DNA from: Heracleum sosnowskyi
Taxonomy: Eukaryota; Streptophyta; Magnoliopsida; Apiales; Apiaceae
Reading direction: 5' to 3'
Length of the DNA stretch: 64,000 nt
NCBI GenBank assembly: GCA_030848705.1
Contig: CM061243.1
Coordinates: 10,689,044-10,753,043, forward strand
The translations under genes and the position numbers were made by a program. This document shows, in pieces, positions 12,301 through 23,506 of the stretch (the stretch's first letter is position 1; each line of letters opens with the position of its first letter). The notes beneath the pieces are model-generated. The model ran no database searches. It was not told the DNA's origin and saw nothing but the letters and a program-made list of their open reading frames with translations.

Positions 12301-13775
12301 CAGGTTTTAATACCCAAGGGGGGAGGTGGTGGGTATGAGGGAGGGGTATGGGGAATCAATTTTGTTTCTACTATTTTCATCTCTATTTAAGCAATTGAAT
12401 GTAATTTTTTAATACAAAAATAAATTAATGACGCAAAAATATATCAAAAATAATAATTAAATTAATATTTAAATTAATTAAAGTGACTCAAAAATATTTT
12501 TATCAAACATATCCATTCCAGCATTCAACCAAACACATGATATCAGTAGTGAGACCTCATTCCGATACCATCATAACCCGATTCATGATTCCAACCCATG
12601 TCCCTTTGCGAACTAAACGACCCTTTGAAATCAGATTTTTTCTAGTATCTTTAGTACCAGCTTTGATGATACAGTTGCTCTGGTTTGTGCAGGAAGATGA
12701 CATTTCAGCTTCCCCTGTACTAGCTCCAAAGCAGAAGGATGCCCCCAAAGAAGAACCTGTGGATAACAGTCCTTTGAAACCAATTTCTGCCACACCTACT
12801 CGTGGGGCCTCTTCTACTTCTAAATCTGCAAAGGGAAAGAGAAAGGTGTCTGCTGATGATGCAAAGGCTACTACAGTTGTTCCTTCCAAAAAAGCAAAGA
12901 TAGAAAATGTACGTTTCTGCAATGTACTTGTTTAAGTTTATGCCTAATAACCTGCTTTTGGGATCTGGTACATAGCGCCTTAGGGTTTAATCAAGCTTTT
13001 GTTGTTCTCAGATTGAAAAGGTGACCATCGACTTTGGTGATAATTAGAACTTTGGTGATAATTAGGATCATTACAGAGAAAGCAAACTGTTAGGTGCAGT
13101 AGATAATTGTTGTGTTTTAGCTAATTGTTTGCTCTATATTTTGAATCCTATTTTAGGATGTCAAACCCGTAAAAGAAGAACCAGTCTCCACTTCAAAAAA
13201 GAACGGGCCTAAAAAGGGTTCATCGTCAGTCCCTATTGAATCTGGGTCAGCAGCAGCTGGACCTGTCACGGAAGATGAAATTAGGGCTGTTTTGACACAG
13301 GATAAACCGGTGACCACACAGGATCTTGTTGCCAAATTCAAATCTAGACTAAGATGCAAAGAGGTATGTTATAAATTATTAATTTGTTTGAGCCTTCTCA
13401 GTGCTATTCCTGAAGGTAAAAATGATTCATGCAAAGGATGTAGGTAAATTGAGAAGTCTTCAGTACACAATCAGTTCTCTTTATAATTAGCAGCTGAAAC
13501 CCATTTCCATTCTATGCATATGATTTCTTAGCCACACTTTTGCAAACTTGCTAAATACTTCCTTTTCCTAGACTATAGTAGTACTGTAAAACAGAAAAAA
13601 AGGGGAAAATATAGACGTGGTTTAGTTTATTTACACTGCTTCTTACAAGATTTAGGGCTATGATTTGCAGGACAAGGATGCTTTTGCGCTTATACTAAGG
13701 AGAATTTCAAAGATACAGAAGACCACCAACGGAAAAAGCTTTGTAGTTTTGAGAGAAATGAAACCTGATGCTTAG
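6311..13775 (+). CDS. Transcription initiation factor IIF subunit alpha (RAP74)
   Basis: TFIIF alpha pairs with the beta subunit, binds RNA polymerase II in the nucleus and supports promoter binding and early elongation. Coding exons: 6311-6481, 7680-7835, 9772-9917, 10030-10409, 10957-11072, 11433-11570, 12693-12908, 13157-13363, 13671-13775. They sum to 1,635 nt (544 residues), all with GT-AG introns and consistent phases. The N-terminus has cysteines at 11, 14, 25, 31, 34, 45 and 48, the plant-specific zinc-ribbon-like start of this family. The conserved core follows (NYFIGRFVSGLPNF, then ATYYLLMLQGKEFVAIPAG). The middle is highly acidic (runs of D and E), then basic and serine-rich. The C-terminal winged-helix region (VTEDEIRAVL...KSFVVLREMK) is complete. 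The first ATG of exon 1 fits the family start. No defect seen. A MITE sits in intron 6. Confidence 0.95.
8662..8686. repeat. (TG)n/(CG)n microsatellite in TFIIF alpha intron 2
   Basis: An alternating TG tract passes into CG (TGTGTGTGTGCGCGCGCG). It is alternating purine-pyrimidine sequence within a 1.9 kb intron; no other feature is seen in that intron. Confidence 0.8.
12219..12626. mobile_element. MITE in TFIIF alpha intron 6
   Basis: The left end AAGGGGTTGTTTGGTTTG and the reverse complement of the right end, AAAGGGTCGTTTAGTTCG, are diverged inverted repeats. Inner copies of a TTCCAACCC motif occur near both sides. A clear target duplication was not found, so the superfamily (hAT or PIF/Harbinger) is open. 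It ends about 65 bp before exon 7. Confidence 0.5.
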
Positions 13776-14703
13776 TAGTGGTGCCGTGCTTGATTTCAAA
13801 CTTATTATTCTATAAGAAAGTTTTAATGTTTAATGTGGTACTATTGTAAACTTATTTAGACTCGCTGCAATCTGATTTGATATCAGTGAACTCAGTAGGT
13901 GTATTACCCTTTACTGAACTTGGGATATATGTAGTAAACATACAATTGTAAGGTGTAGAAGTTGCAGTAAATTTTGTTTTCTATTTTGTAATGAAAATTT
14001 TAAGTAGCTTGTAAATAAATTACAGGTAATTGTAATAAATAACAGGTAATTGCGATGGTTCAAGAGAAAAATGTTAAAAGGTTTCATTCACAATTAAACC
14101 TTTCAAATAAACGAAGTCAAAAGTGAGCTAGGGAGAAAGTTTATCGAAGTTATCAATTGTACATTTGAACTCTGCAAATAAACGAAGTGAAAAGTAATAG
14201 GGAAGAATCACATTCACACCTACATGGATGCATGCATACGAAAAATAACGGATTTTTCAGCTACGGCTCAATTGATAATTTTGTTTGTTTTACTTTTCAG
14301 TTTCCAAAAGAAATATATATATATAATGCAAATCATTAAAATACTAATATTAAAATATTTGTTCTAATTAATCATTTCAATTATTCCCACAAGAAATACA
14401 AAAATGCAAGAGTTATCAAAATCATCGTGTATATTGTTGGTTATCATAATATTATCTCATAAATGAGAAAGACTCATTGTGCATAGATATAAATTTCATA
14501 AATTAAAACACATCATATGTCGAAACATATTTGAGATTCATTTTAGGACACGTCGCATTGCTCCAAAAAATATATAAATCATTACTAACTTTTAGTAGTA
14601 TGTTTTTTTTATCAAATAAAGTTGTAACAAACATAATCCAACAAATGTGAATTTTATCTTCCAAAATGGGGTTTAATTACTCACCCCTTGATGTTATAAA
14701 TCG
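13776..14703. other. Intergenic between TFIIF alpha and the WD40 gene
   Basis: About 0.9 kb. The first few hundred bases are presumably the TFIIF alpha 3' UTR and polyadenylation region. The rest is AT-rich with no coding signal. Confidence 0.5.
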
Positions 14704-14804
14704 AGCCCAATAATCCTGTCGAAACCCGTCCAGTAAACAAGCACACACTAGGCCCAACCCATTAAACTCAACACCCGCCTTGAATAGAAGACCCATATAT
14801 AAAA
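14704..14804 (+). promoter_or_regulatory. WD40 gene promoter: site II motifs and TATA box
   Basis: AGCCCA at 14704-14709 and AGGCCCAACCC at about 14750-14760 are TGGGCY site II motifs on the minus strand. A strong TATA box (TATATAAAA) lies at 14796-14804, about 80 bp before the start codon. The layout resembles that of the TFIIF alpha promoter. Confidence 0.55.
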
Positions 14805-14884
14805 CCCCCATCTTGTTGAATTGAAGAAGAGGGACAAACAGAAGCTTCTCGTTGCTGAAATTTAACTTAATCCTACAAAAGAAG

Positions 14885-17800
14885 ATGCCAGGTGAATTGC
14901 TCATATCTTCTATTTTAACATAATCTTGAAATGTTATATATATATATTTATTTTTGTATGTATAATTAATAATTGTGTTGTTTATATAGGAGGTGTACAA
15001 TCGGAGAGAGAAGACAAGGTTTCTCTTGAACTCAATGAAGAGATTCTTCAAAGCATGGAAGTCGGCATGGCCTTTCGTGACTATGTACGTATTTATTTGT
15101 ATATTCACAATTTTTAATTTCATTTGTTTTCTCGAATTGTTTGCGAACTATTAGCTTAAATTAATGTGTGTGTGTGTGAGAGTGTGAGTGTGAGTATTTT
15201 CAGGCATTAGTTTGAGTTTAGCTAACTGATTACGAGTTTATAATGAGGAGGAGACATGAGTCGTAATTCAAGTGCACCTGAAATTACGAGGAAATATATG
15301 TAGTATTTTCTTTAGGCGGTCGGATTCGTAGAGACTAATGTATATGTAGAAGGTTGAAAAGTATAATAGGACTGTTTAAGCCAAGGGAGAGAGTATTTGA
15401 ATATAACGATAAGAAATGTAAATGAGATGTAGTTGATTGCGTACCTGAACGCAAGGCATACTTCTCCTATGAGGTTATTAAGTTAACTGTAGAGATTCCA
15501 TTGTTATTAGTAGTTGCTCTGGAAATTTATCAAATAAGATGTGATAAAATGTACCGGAGCTTTTTTTCTTGATAAATTACTATGATTATATTTGAAATTA
15601 AGCATTGTTTTGGTGAATACTGAATCATAAATAAATTCAGCAGTTTGCAGTATGGCTACTGATTATATCTAACTTATGTGAGCTTCTCCATTTTTATATA
15701 ACTGTTGAGTAGATGTTAATATATCATTATTCAATGATAGTGTTCTGTGATAACACCTGTTTTCTCTGAAAGTTTATATTTAATGTTGTCCTCTCTACCA
15801 TAAGATTTCTTATTAACTTATCTTTGTAATTTAATAATTTTGTGTTTTTTTTGCTAATTTCTGAAAGTATTTGGAAAAACAGATCAGTGATTTTTTTTTC
15901 TTTCCTTGGCAGAATGGCAGAATTAGTTCGTTGGACTTTCATAAAACATCAAACTTCCTGGTGACTGCTAGTGATGATGAATCGATTCGTCTATATGATA
16001 TCAGCAATGCAACGTTCGCTTCTCACTTCTAATTTTAAAATTATATAAATAAGAGACAATAAATTTTCACCTTTTGATTTAGCTAAAAAAGAAAATTCAC
16101 TTTTTAATTTTCACTTTTTTATAATTTTTAATTTTCTTCTCACTAATATGTGTTGTCATATCCTCAAATGCGGTGATTGGATTACTTTTTTGTTGTTTTG
16201 GTGGATTGGTATTAAATTTTTACAAGAAAATTTTCCATATTGGAAAATATCCTTTTGTTGCAGAATTGTATTTCAATCCCAGTATATGCCTAATGCCTGT
16301 AGCACCTTTTGCTGACTCTTTTCTATTTATGGTTTCTCCATAAATATTCTCCATGTAGGATAGAAACATACTGAAACAAGTGGCAGTCTTTAGTACTGTT
16401 ACATTCTGACTAGTTGAGATGTTACATATTGGGTGAAGCAAGCGCACTATTGAAGATGTTATTTTATATTGTTCAACTTCAAGGAAACTGTAATGACTCA
16501 AACAACGCTTCTTTTATAACCAACAATGATTCTACTAAAGAATATGCATTAGAAAAGAGGAAAAGATGTCATGTTTCTGATTTTTGCATAATCTAAAATA
16601 CGTGCTTAAATTTCTCTTCCGAATTTCTTAACAGTAAACTGATGAGAAAACACTTGTTGCCAGATGTTTAAAGACGATTAATAGCAAAAAGTATGGGGTT
16701 GATCTTGTCTGCTTTACATCTCATCCCACAACTGTGATATACTCCTCAAAGAATGGTTGGGATGGTATGTATGTCAAATCAATATTTTGTCCTTGTTTAT
16801 ATTATGACAATAACTTACATTCCCATTTGTATCCAGAGTCTCTGCGGCTACTTTCATTGCATGACAACAAGTATTTGCGGTACTTTAAAGGTCACCATGA
16901 CAGGCAGAGCTCTCTCTCTCTCTTCATTATCAGTCCTCTATTTACATCTTATAATAATCATCCATGAGCTAAAATTGACATTTTTGTTTCCCTAATTTCC
17001 CAGAGTTGTGTCCCTTAGCTTGTGCTCTCGAAAAGATCACTTTATCTCAGGCTCTCTTGATCGAACTGTGTTGCTCTGGGACCAAAGAGCTGATAAATGT
17101 CAAGTGAGACGTGAACTGCTAAAATCTTAATTTAAAAGGTAGCTCACTGTTAAAATTATTTATCAATTTATTTGTGCATTTCAGGGTCTTTTACGTGTAC
17201 AAGGACGACCAGCTACAGCCTATGATGACCAAGGACTTGTTTTTGCAATAGCTTTTGGAGGATACATAAGGATGTTTGATGTTCGTAACTATGAAAAGGT
17301 TTGTAGCTGGAAAAATATTAGAGTTCAGTGGTCGTTAACCTGCATAAGAGCATATTCAGTTTTTAATATAATGCTAATGCTTTAAATCTAATCCTTCCAG
17401 GGTCCTTTTGAAATATTTTCTGTTGGCGGTGATATGTCTGATGCAAATGCTGTCAAATATAGCAATGATGGGAGACTAATGCTTCTGACAACTATGGATG
17501 GGCATATACATGTACTTGATTCATTCCGAGGCACACTAGTGAGTTATCTTACCGATTGTTTTTCTATAAGAAAGGGAATCACACATATGTTATATTGCTC
17601 TCGATGTATAGTTTAGATTACTCAAAACTTTTTTGCCTCAGTTAAACACATTCAATGTCAAGCCAGTTTCTAGCACTTCCACGCTGGACGCGTCATTCAG
17701 CCCTGAGGGATCTTATGTTATATCAGGTAATGATACTTTCTATCATGTACCAATTAGGACATTGTGGTCATTTCTCTCTCACTTAACATGATCAGTATTG

Positions 17801-18108
17801 CACTAATGCCATATTGAGGAAGCTATAAAATGTGGGCGACCTACTGATTTTTTTATTTAATTTGGAGAATATAAATTTGCAACTGACAAAACCCACTGCC
17901 AGTAAGGTCTCTAGTTTCATTGAAACCATAGTGCAGGTGTAAAATTTCTATGGCGGCCGCAGGTATTCTTCCAGTTTTGTTGAAAGTCTTATGAATTAAT
18001 AAATTGGCTTGAAGAACAATTAATCTTGCTTTTCTAGATTCGTCAGAAGGTAGTTTATTGCAGGACAAATTTAGGAAAAGATGAATATATGAGATAAAAC
18101 AAGAATAG

Positions 18109-18144
<36 letters not shown>

Positions 18145-20452
18145 CGATGCCGATTGTTGCAGAACAGATTCAGGAAGAGATGAATATGTGATATTAAAAC
18201 AATAATGGACATCACTTGGGTGGATTAACTGCAGCAAAACCACGAACTGCATGATCTTTCAACCGGAGTGGGAGTAAAGTTATGGATCTCAATCCAAAAA
18301 AAAAACTATTTATATTTAAAATATTTTAATTATCAAGTCTAAGATAGTATAAGGGGGTTATAAGTTATAATACTTATATATGGAATAGAAACTCCTGTAA
18401 CATTAGCCAATGTACAAGGCCCGAGACTATCGAGCTTATATAAATAGCATACTACTCATACATAAATTATGATTGAAATATACTAATTAAAAAAAAGACT
18501 CATTTTATTTTTACTTCTGTTCCTCATCATAGTTACTTCGACTATGCAGTATGTTCCCCTATACCCATATAACATTGTGGAATTGTACTTGTCCCTTTGA
18601 AGCAAGAGTAGTTTATGACTACTGAGAAAACTGTTCCAGTCGTATAGTTATGGAGGATAGAGGAAAAATGAGTTTATTCAATTGCTAACTTCTGGGTACT
18701 AGTCTGACTCTCTTTATTTTTGTGGCTAATTGGCAGGTTCAGGTGATGGTAGTGTCTTTGCTTGGAGTGTTCGGAGCGGGAAAGAAGTATGATTCACTTC
18801 CTCCTTTTCTTCACTATTCAGTAATTCACTTCCGATTTTTTTTCTCTCTCCCAACCTTCTCTGTTTTTACAAATTATGTGGTTTCCTTAGTTTATGCTTC
18901 AACCGTATAATACTTTATAGGATGTTATACTTTGAATTTTAAATATGCTATTAGTGATCTGCGGCTTTAGTAATTCTATTTAGTTCTTCGAAAAAGAACT
19001 GTAATACTCTAGTTATGTTAATTATTTGGGATGTTCTCTATGGTACCATTCTAATATTGACTTTTCCGTTGGCACCATCATTTTTTTGACTTCTACTTGT
19101 GGTACCGTGAACTTTAGGTTTTCTATCTGTTATACCCTTCAGTTAGTAAAACGTTAGGAAACGTTAAATGTTTGTCAAATTAATTATTTTTTAGAAATTG
19201 TGTGAAATTATATAGTTAAATTAGGAAAAGTTGAAGTCATAATATGATGAAATGGCTATTTTGGAATTTTTAATGTTTCTCTAATGTTTTACTAACAGAA
19301 GGGTACCATATATCGAAAACCAAAAGTATAAGGGTACCACAAGTAAAAGTCAAAAAGGTAGTGTTACCAACGGCAAAAGTCAATTATATGATAGTACCAT
19401 AGAGAATATTTTTAATTATTATTACTAGCTTACATCTCGTGTAATGCATGGATGTCTTTAATATTTTATTATTTATACCTTAATATTGTATTTTTTTAAT
19501 TTTTATTTATTAATTTTCTTTCAAATTATTTATTAATTTTGTTCAATATCGTCTTTAGACATATTATTTTTTTTAATCTTTTTAATTAGATATTCATATT
19601 TTTGCTCTATATGCATTTATGTTATAAAAATATTTAAATGTTATTAAATGTGCTCTGATAGTTATATTTTTTATTTTAATTGCACTAGAAATAAGTAATG
19701 TATAAATTTTTATTCTTTATTGCTATATTTTAGTTGTGTGGGACCCAATAGCGACCAAACCATCTTAACCTTTTATGCTAATTATATAGAGGATGTAATA
19801 TGAGAAATTAATAGAACTGCCAGAGCCACAAGACATTATGCAGTTACTTAAGTTATATAAATGAAGGCTTGCGAGAATGAAAGTGGGAACCTCTAACCTA
19901 GTGTGGACTGTATTCTCTCTTTTTTTTAAAGGTGTCTTAATTGTCATGTTTATATCCAAATGCTGGGATTAAGTTACTGGTTACAATGTACTTGAACCAT
20001 ATGTATTGAGTAGTATATATAATATTTAGACTTAAAAATTGGGTACTTCTAACTCCTATGTTCTTATTTTCTTTGCTTACATGTATTTTTTAAATCGAAA
20101 AGGATCAATGTTAAACAGATTCAGTTTTCAACAATTGTTAACCTTTCTGAAGAACTGGTGCTTGTTCATAACCATTCTCCTTTGCAAGCATGGTTTTGGT
20201 TTGCAGATAAATTGTTTTAAGTTTTTCTGTACATTTGTGTACTAATAATGAGGATTTATCTTTGAGTCTTTATTTAGACAATAACACTTGGAATTACCAT
20301 ATATCCAGGCTGCTAGTTGGATGAGTACTGAGACTGAGCCTCCTGTCATAAGATGGGCTCCTGGAAGTCTTATGTTTGTTACAGGATCTTCTGAGCTATC
20401 GTTTTGGATTCCTGACTTGTCTAAATTGGCTACCTATGTAGGGAGAAAGTAG
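14885..20452 (+). CDS. SWD2-like WD40 protein (S2L / APRF1 type)
   Basis: Plant homologues of yeast Swd2 and human WDR82 work with COMPASS-type H3K4 methyltransferases and Pol II, and affect flowering (Arabidopsis S2La/APRF1 and S2Lb). Coding exons: 14885-14891, 14990-15084, 15913-16013, 16664-16764, 16837-16903, 17004-17103, 17185-17298, 17401-17538, 17642-17726, 18737-18786, 20309-20452. They sum to 1,002 nt (333 residues), the normal family size. The protein is a run of WD40 blades: SDDESIRLYD, GSLDRTVLLWDQR and SGSGDGSVFAW mark repeat ends. The first coding exon holds only seven bases (M-P-G). Intron 5 (16904-17003) starts with GC instead of GT: ACAG/GCAGAG. No GT option keeps the conserved HHDRVVSL sequence. 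Introns 9 and 10 are enlarged by a poly-C tract and two transposons. Which paralogue it matches is not decided. Confidence 0.92.
18109..18143. repeat. Poly-C run of 35 bases
   Basis: A pure C tract in intron 9 of the WD40 gene (G-rich in the opposite strand, so able to form G-quadruplexes). It is flanked by two diverged direct copies of about 50 bp beginning TTGCAGGACAAATTTAGG and TTGCAGAACAGATTCAGG. Confidence 0.9.
19027..19411. mobile_element. Mutator-type MITE in WD40 gene intron 10
   Basis: Long inverted ends share CTCTATGGTAC, TTGACTTTT-CCGTTGG and TACTTGTGGTACC in mirrored order over more than 100 bp per side. A 9-bp target duplication, TTAATTATT, flanks it at 19018-19026 and 19412-19420; nine bases is the Mutator size. 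No coding content. Confidence 0.75.
19425..19793 (-). mobile_element. Small non-autonomous Helitron in WD40 gene intron 10
   Basis: On the minus strand it begins TCCTCTATATAATTAGC after A and ends ATGCATTACACGAGATGTAAGCTAG before T. The terminal hairpin is degraded, but the 5' TC, the CTAG end and the A/T target agree with a Helitron. It starts 13 bp after the Mutator-type MITE. Confidence 0.6.
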
Positions 20453-23400
20453 ACAATCATTCAAGCAAGAACACTGCTTTTTAGTAGATTATAATGCAGG
20501 TGACCTGAATGATGAACATGCAGAATTGATTAGTTTGCTCTGGGTATATCGGACATAGAGATGGACTACATTCTTTTATATGCTCAGGTATGGTTTTCGA
20601 AATTGTTGGAAAATATATGGAAGAGCCTTATGAAATATGTGGAACACAATTGTTTGCGTTAGAAGCTTAGCGCTTCGTACTTGGGGGACCTTGAAGAAGG
20701 AAAAGATGATCACCTGTTGATTAGTGAATTCATTGAATTTCATTAACGTGGATGTTCTTCATACAGCTAAGTAGCTAACCATTATCCTTTGTACATCTTG
20801 ATACTATGAAAAGCAGTATTCAGGACTAAAACTTGTAAGCTGATCAATACTTTATTGATAGCAGGGAAATGGTTAATATATAACAAAACTGCAAGGCCTT
20901 CTAAAACTTTCAATTCGTATTAGTAAACATGTCAATTTTGGGTCCGGTTAGAAATTATCAAAGTGTAATGAGATTTAAGATTTAAGTAAGGAATAAAACT
21001 ATAAATGAGATTATCTTGGAATATATTTTGGTTGATTTTCGTGTTATTTCTGAATTTTGTCAGTATAAACTAATAAACCATGTCTTGATTCGGGTTTCTA
21101 GCATTGTTGGAAATTCGGAATGTGCTTTGAAGTGTAACACATCTCGGCCCAATATCCGTATTAACGAAATCACTGAAAAGCCCATTGACATGTATCACGT
21201 ACTCATGCCAGACAGTATGGGTACGTGTAACTTGAAATTGAAAATGATCACTTATCAGTAAGCCTGTGGGTAAAAATCTGTTCAGCAGTGGAACGTCTCT
21301 CGAATCCACGATCAATCCTCTCTAATGAAAGATAAGTAAATAATTATTCATGTTGTTTTTTTTCGAAGTTAAAAATTGTTATATTGTTAAAGTAGTATCA
21401 ATTAATTTGCAAAATTACTTGACAAAAATATGAGTTGCAAATTGGTTATTTATCAACTTCAATAATGAAAGGTGACTATCCTCACATGGAAGTCTAAATT
21501 TTTTATGTAGAACTCAGTGAGAGAATGAATATTCATTTAGGTACCTAAATACTAATTCTAAACCAACATAAATTAAGACAAAAATGAAATGGAATTTATC
21601 TTGAACATTCTTAAATCTAGGAAGCCATCTGTTCATCACACTTGTGTGAGCTCTGTATCAATGGTCAATCTCTGACCCTGTAGTAAACTAATGTTGTACT
21701 AGACCATCTACCATTATTGATTTGTACAAGTGTGTCTCTGTTCTTCAGTCTGAGCCATTGTGAAAGTCTGCTTCTGCATATGCACTATATTGTAGTATAG
21801 TGTGATATTGTATCAATTTCAAATAGTAGATGCACATAGACTGCAAATTTCTGAAACTCCCAGGTCAATAATTGTGGCGGCAGATCTGCGATTAACGTAA
21901 ACATAGGGTGCCTACCAAGTTGATATTTAAATACATCCTCGGCACTACTAATACTCCCTCCGTCCCGTTCAATTGTTTACATTTGAGTTGGATACGGAGA
22001 TTAAGGAATATGAGTAAAGTAGTGAAAAAAATAAAAAAAAAATGAGTAAAGTGGTGAGATTCATCAATATTTAAGATATAAAGTGGAGAAAAGTAGTGGA
22101 AATAATTAATTTTAATATTATAAACTTTACTATATTTGAAAAAATTTGGAATGTAAAGAAATGGATGTGACATCCCAAAAATGAAATTGTAAATAATTGA
22201 ATGATACAGAGGGAGTACGTGTTTGTGTTTATGCTCGTTGATGAATTTTTTGTCGAAGTTTCGAGCTTGCGTAAATATTTAAATTATGTAATATTCGGAA
22301 TGAATTAGTAACAAAACGTCGACTGTCCGATTATTGGGTACAATTACAAATAAGAGAGGGAAGATGAATATAGAGATGCATAAGAGAGGGACGAAACAGA
22401 ACACTATTTGAACTTTCTAAAAAAGCAAAAACATCAATAGCTAGCGATGCCAACAAAATTATCACCATATCTAGAATATCACCTAGAATATCACATGTTC
22501 AGTTTGTTGGGACCATTTTGAAATAGAAGACCGTGAACCAATTTAAAAATCTAATTTCTTGGGGAACATCAAGAAAGAAGGTAACCAATACGACAAATAC
22601 TTAATTCTAAAAGCCCAGCACTCGTAGTGCATGTGTAAAATATTAAACAACGTTTATAGTAGAGTTGCGTAACTGTCACTTGCAGAAATTTCAAAATCCA
22701 TTTGGAACATATCTCCATGTTCTCACAAATAAACTATTTAGCAAACAAAATGCATTCATAATTTGTTCTGATTTCCGAAATCTACGACAATGCTATATAC
22801 ATACAAAACAGAGGATACAAAACAGAGGATAGACACATCATTGTTGCCGGAAAATTGAAGTGAAAGAACAAAAATAACATGACAAAAAATTATAAATGAA
22901 CCCAAAAAGACACACTGATTGAAGGGGTGGGACATTGAGGTGGATCAATTATCTTATTATCTGGATCACCTCATGAGTCCATGTCCTTCACTTGGCTGAT
23001 CCTGTGGGTCTTTCTGGTCTACACCCCAATTTAATTAAATTGCAGTGGATGAAAACTGGGCCATGTGCAATTATCAATTCCTATAAAAAGGGCGTGAGAG
23101 AGAAATATGGGTTAAATTAATAAAGATTCCCCACAGGCATTAACGGCTATATTTTCAGTCTCTGTCACAAACACCAAAAAGTACTCCTGCTAAAAGCCAC
23201 GTGATGGCAACAGTTTCACAGGTTCTTTTTCTGGCGGGAACAGCAGCAATCAAGGCTCCTCACAGGCCCATATATCATTTGCAATATCAAAATATTTCAT
23301 TCATAATATGCATGCATACATATAAATAGAGCTACAATTCTTCACAACAAGAAGCAAAACTGGTAACTGGAACAATAAACCAAAGGAAAAAATTGAAATT

Positions 23401-23506
23401 GAATCTCTAATTTAATAGAGCTAATTCTAACTACTACAATGTTGAACAAATAAAAATGTGAAAGAAACTTCAAGGGTTTGTTCTTTCTCAGGATTTTATT
23501 GTGGTT
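20453..23506. other. Convergent intergenic region
   Basis: This lies between the 3' ends of the WD40 gene (+) and the receptor kinase (-). It holds a Stowaway-type MITE, listed separately. A stretch at 21000-21300 has open frames on both strands but no recognisable motif. The last 400 bp should include the kinase 3' UTR. Confidence 0.4.
21954..22215. mobile_element. Stowaway-type MITE
   Basis: It starts CTCCCTCCGTCCCGTTCAAT and ends in the inverted form ATTGAATGATACAGAGGGAG, flanked by TA on both sides (21952-21953, 22216-22217). Size, TA target and the CTCCCTCCGT end identify a Stowaway (Tc1/mariner) MITE. Confidence 0.85.

Noticed and set aside
21016..21315. Paired 81-codon frames on opposite strands
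   Set aside because: No motif, no splice context and no family resemblance on either strand.
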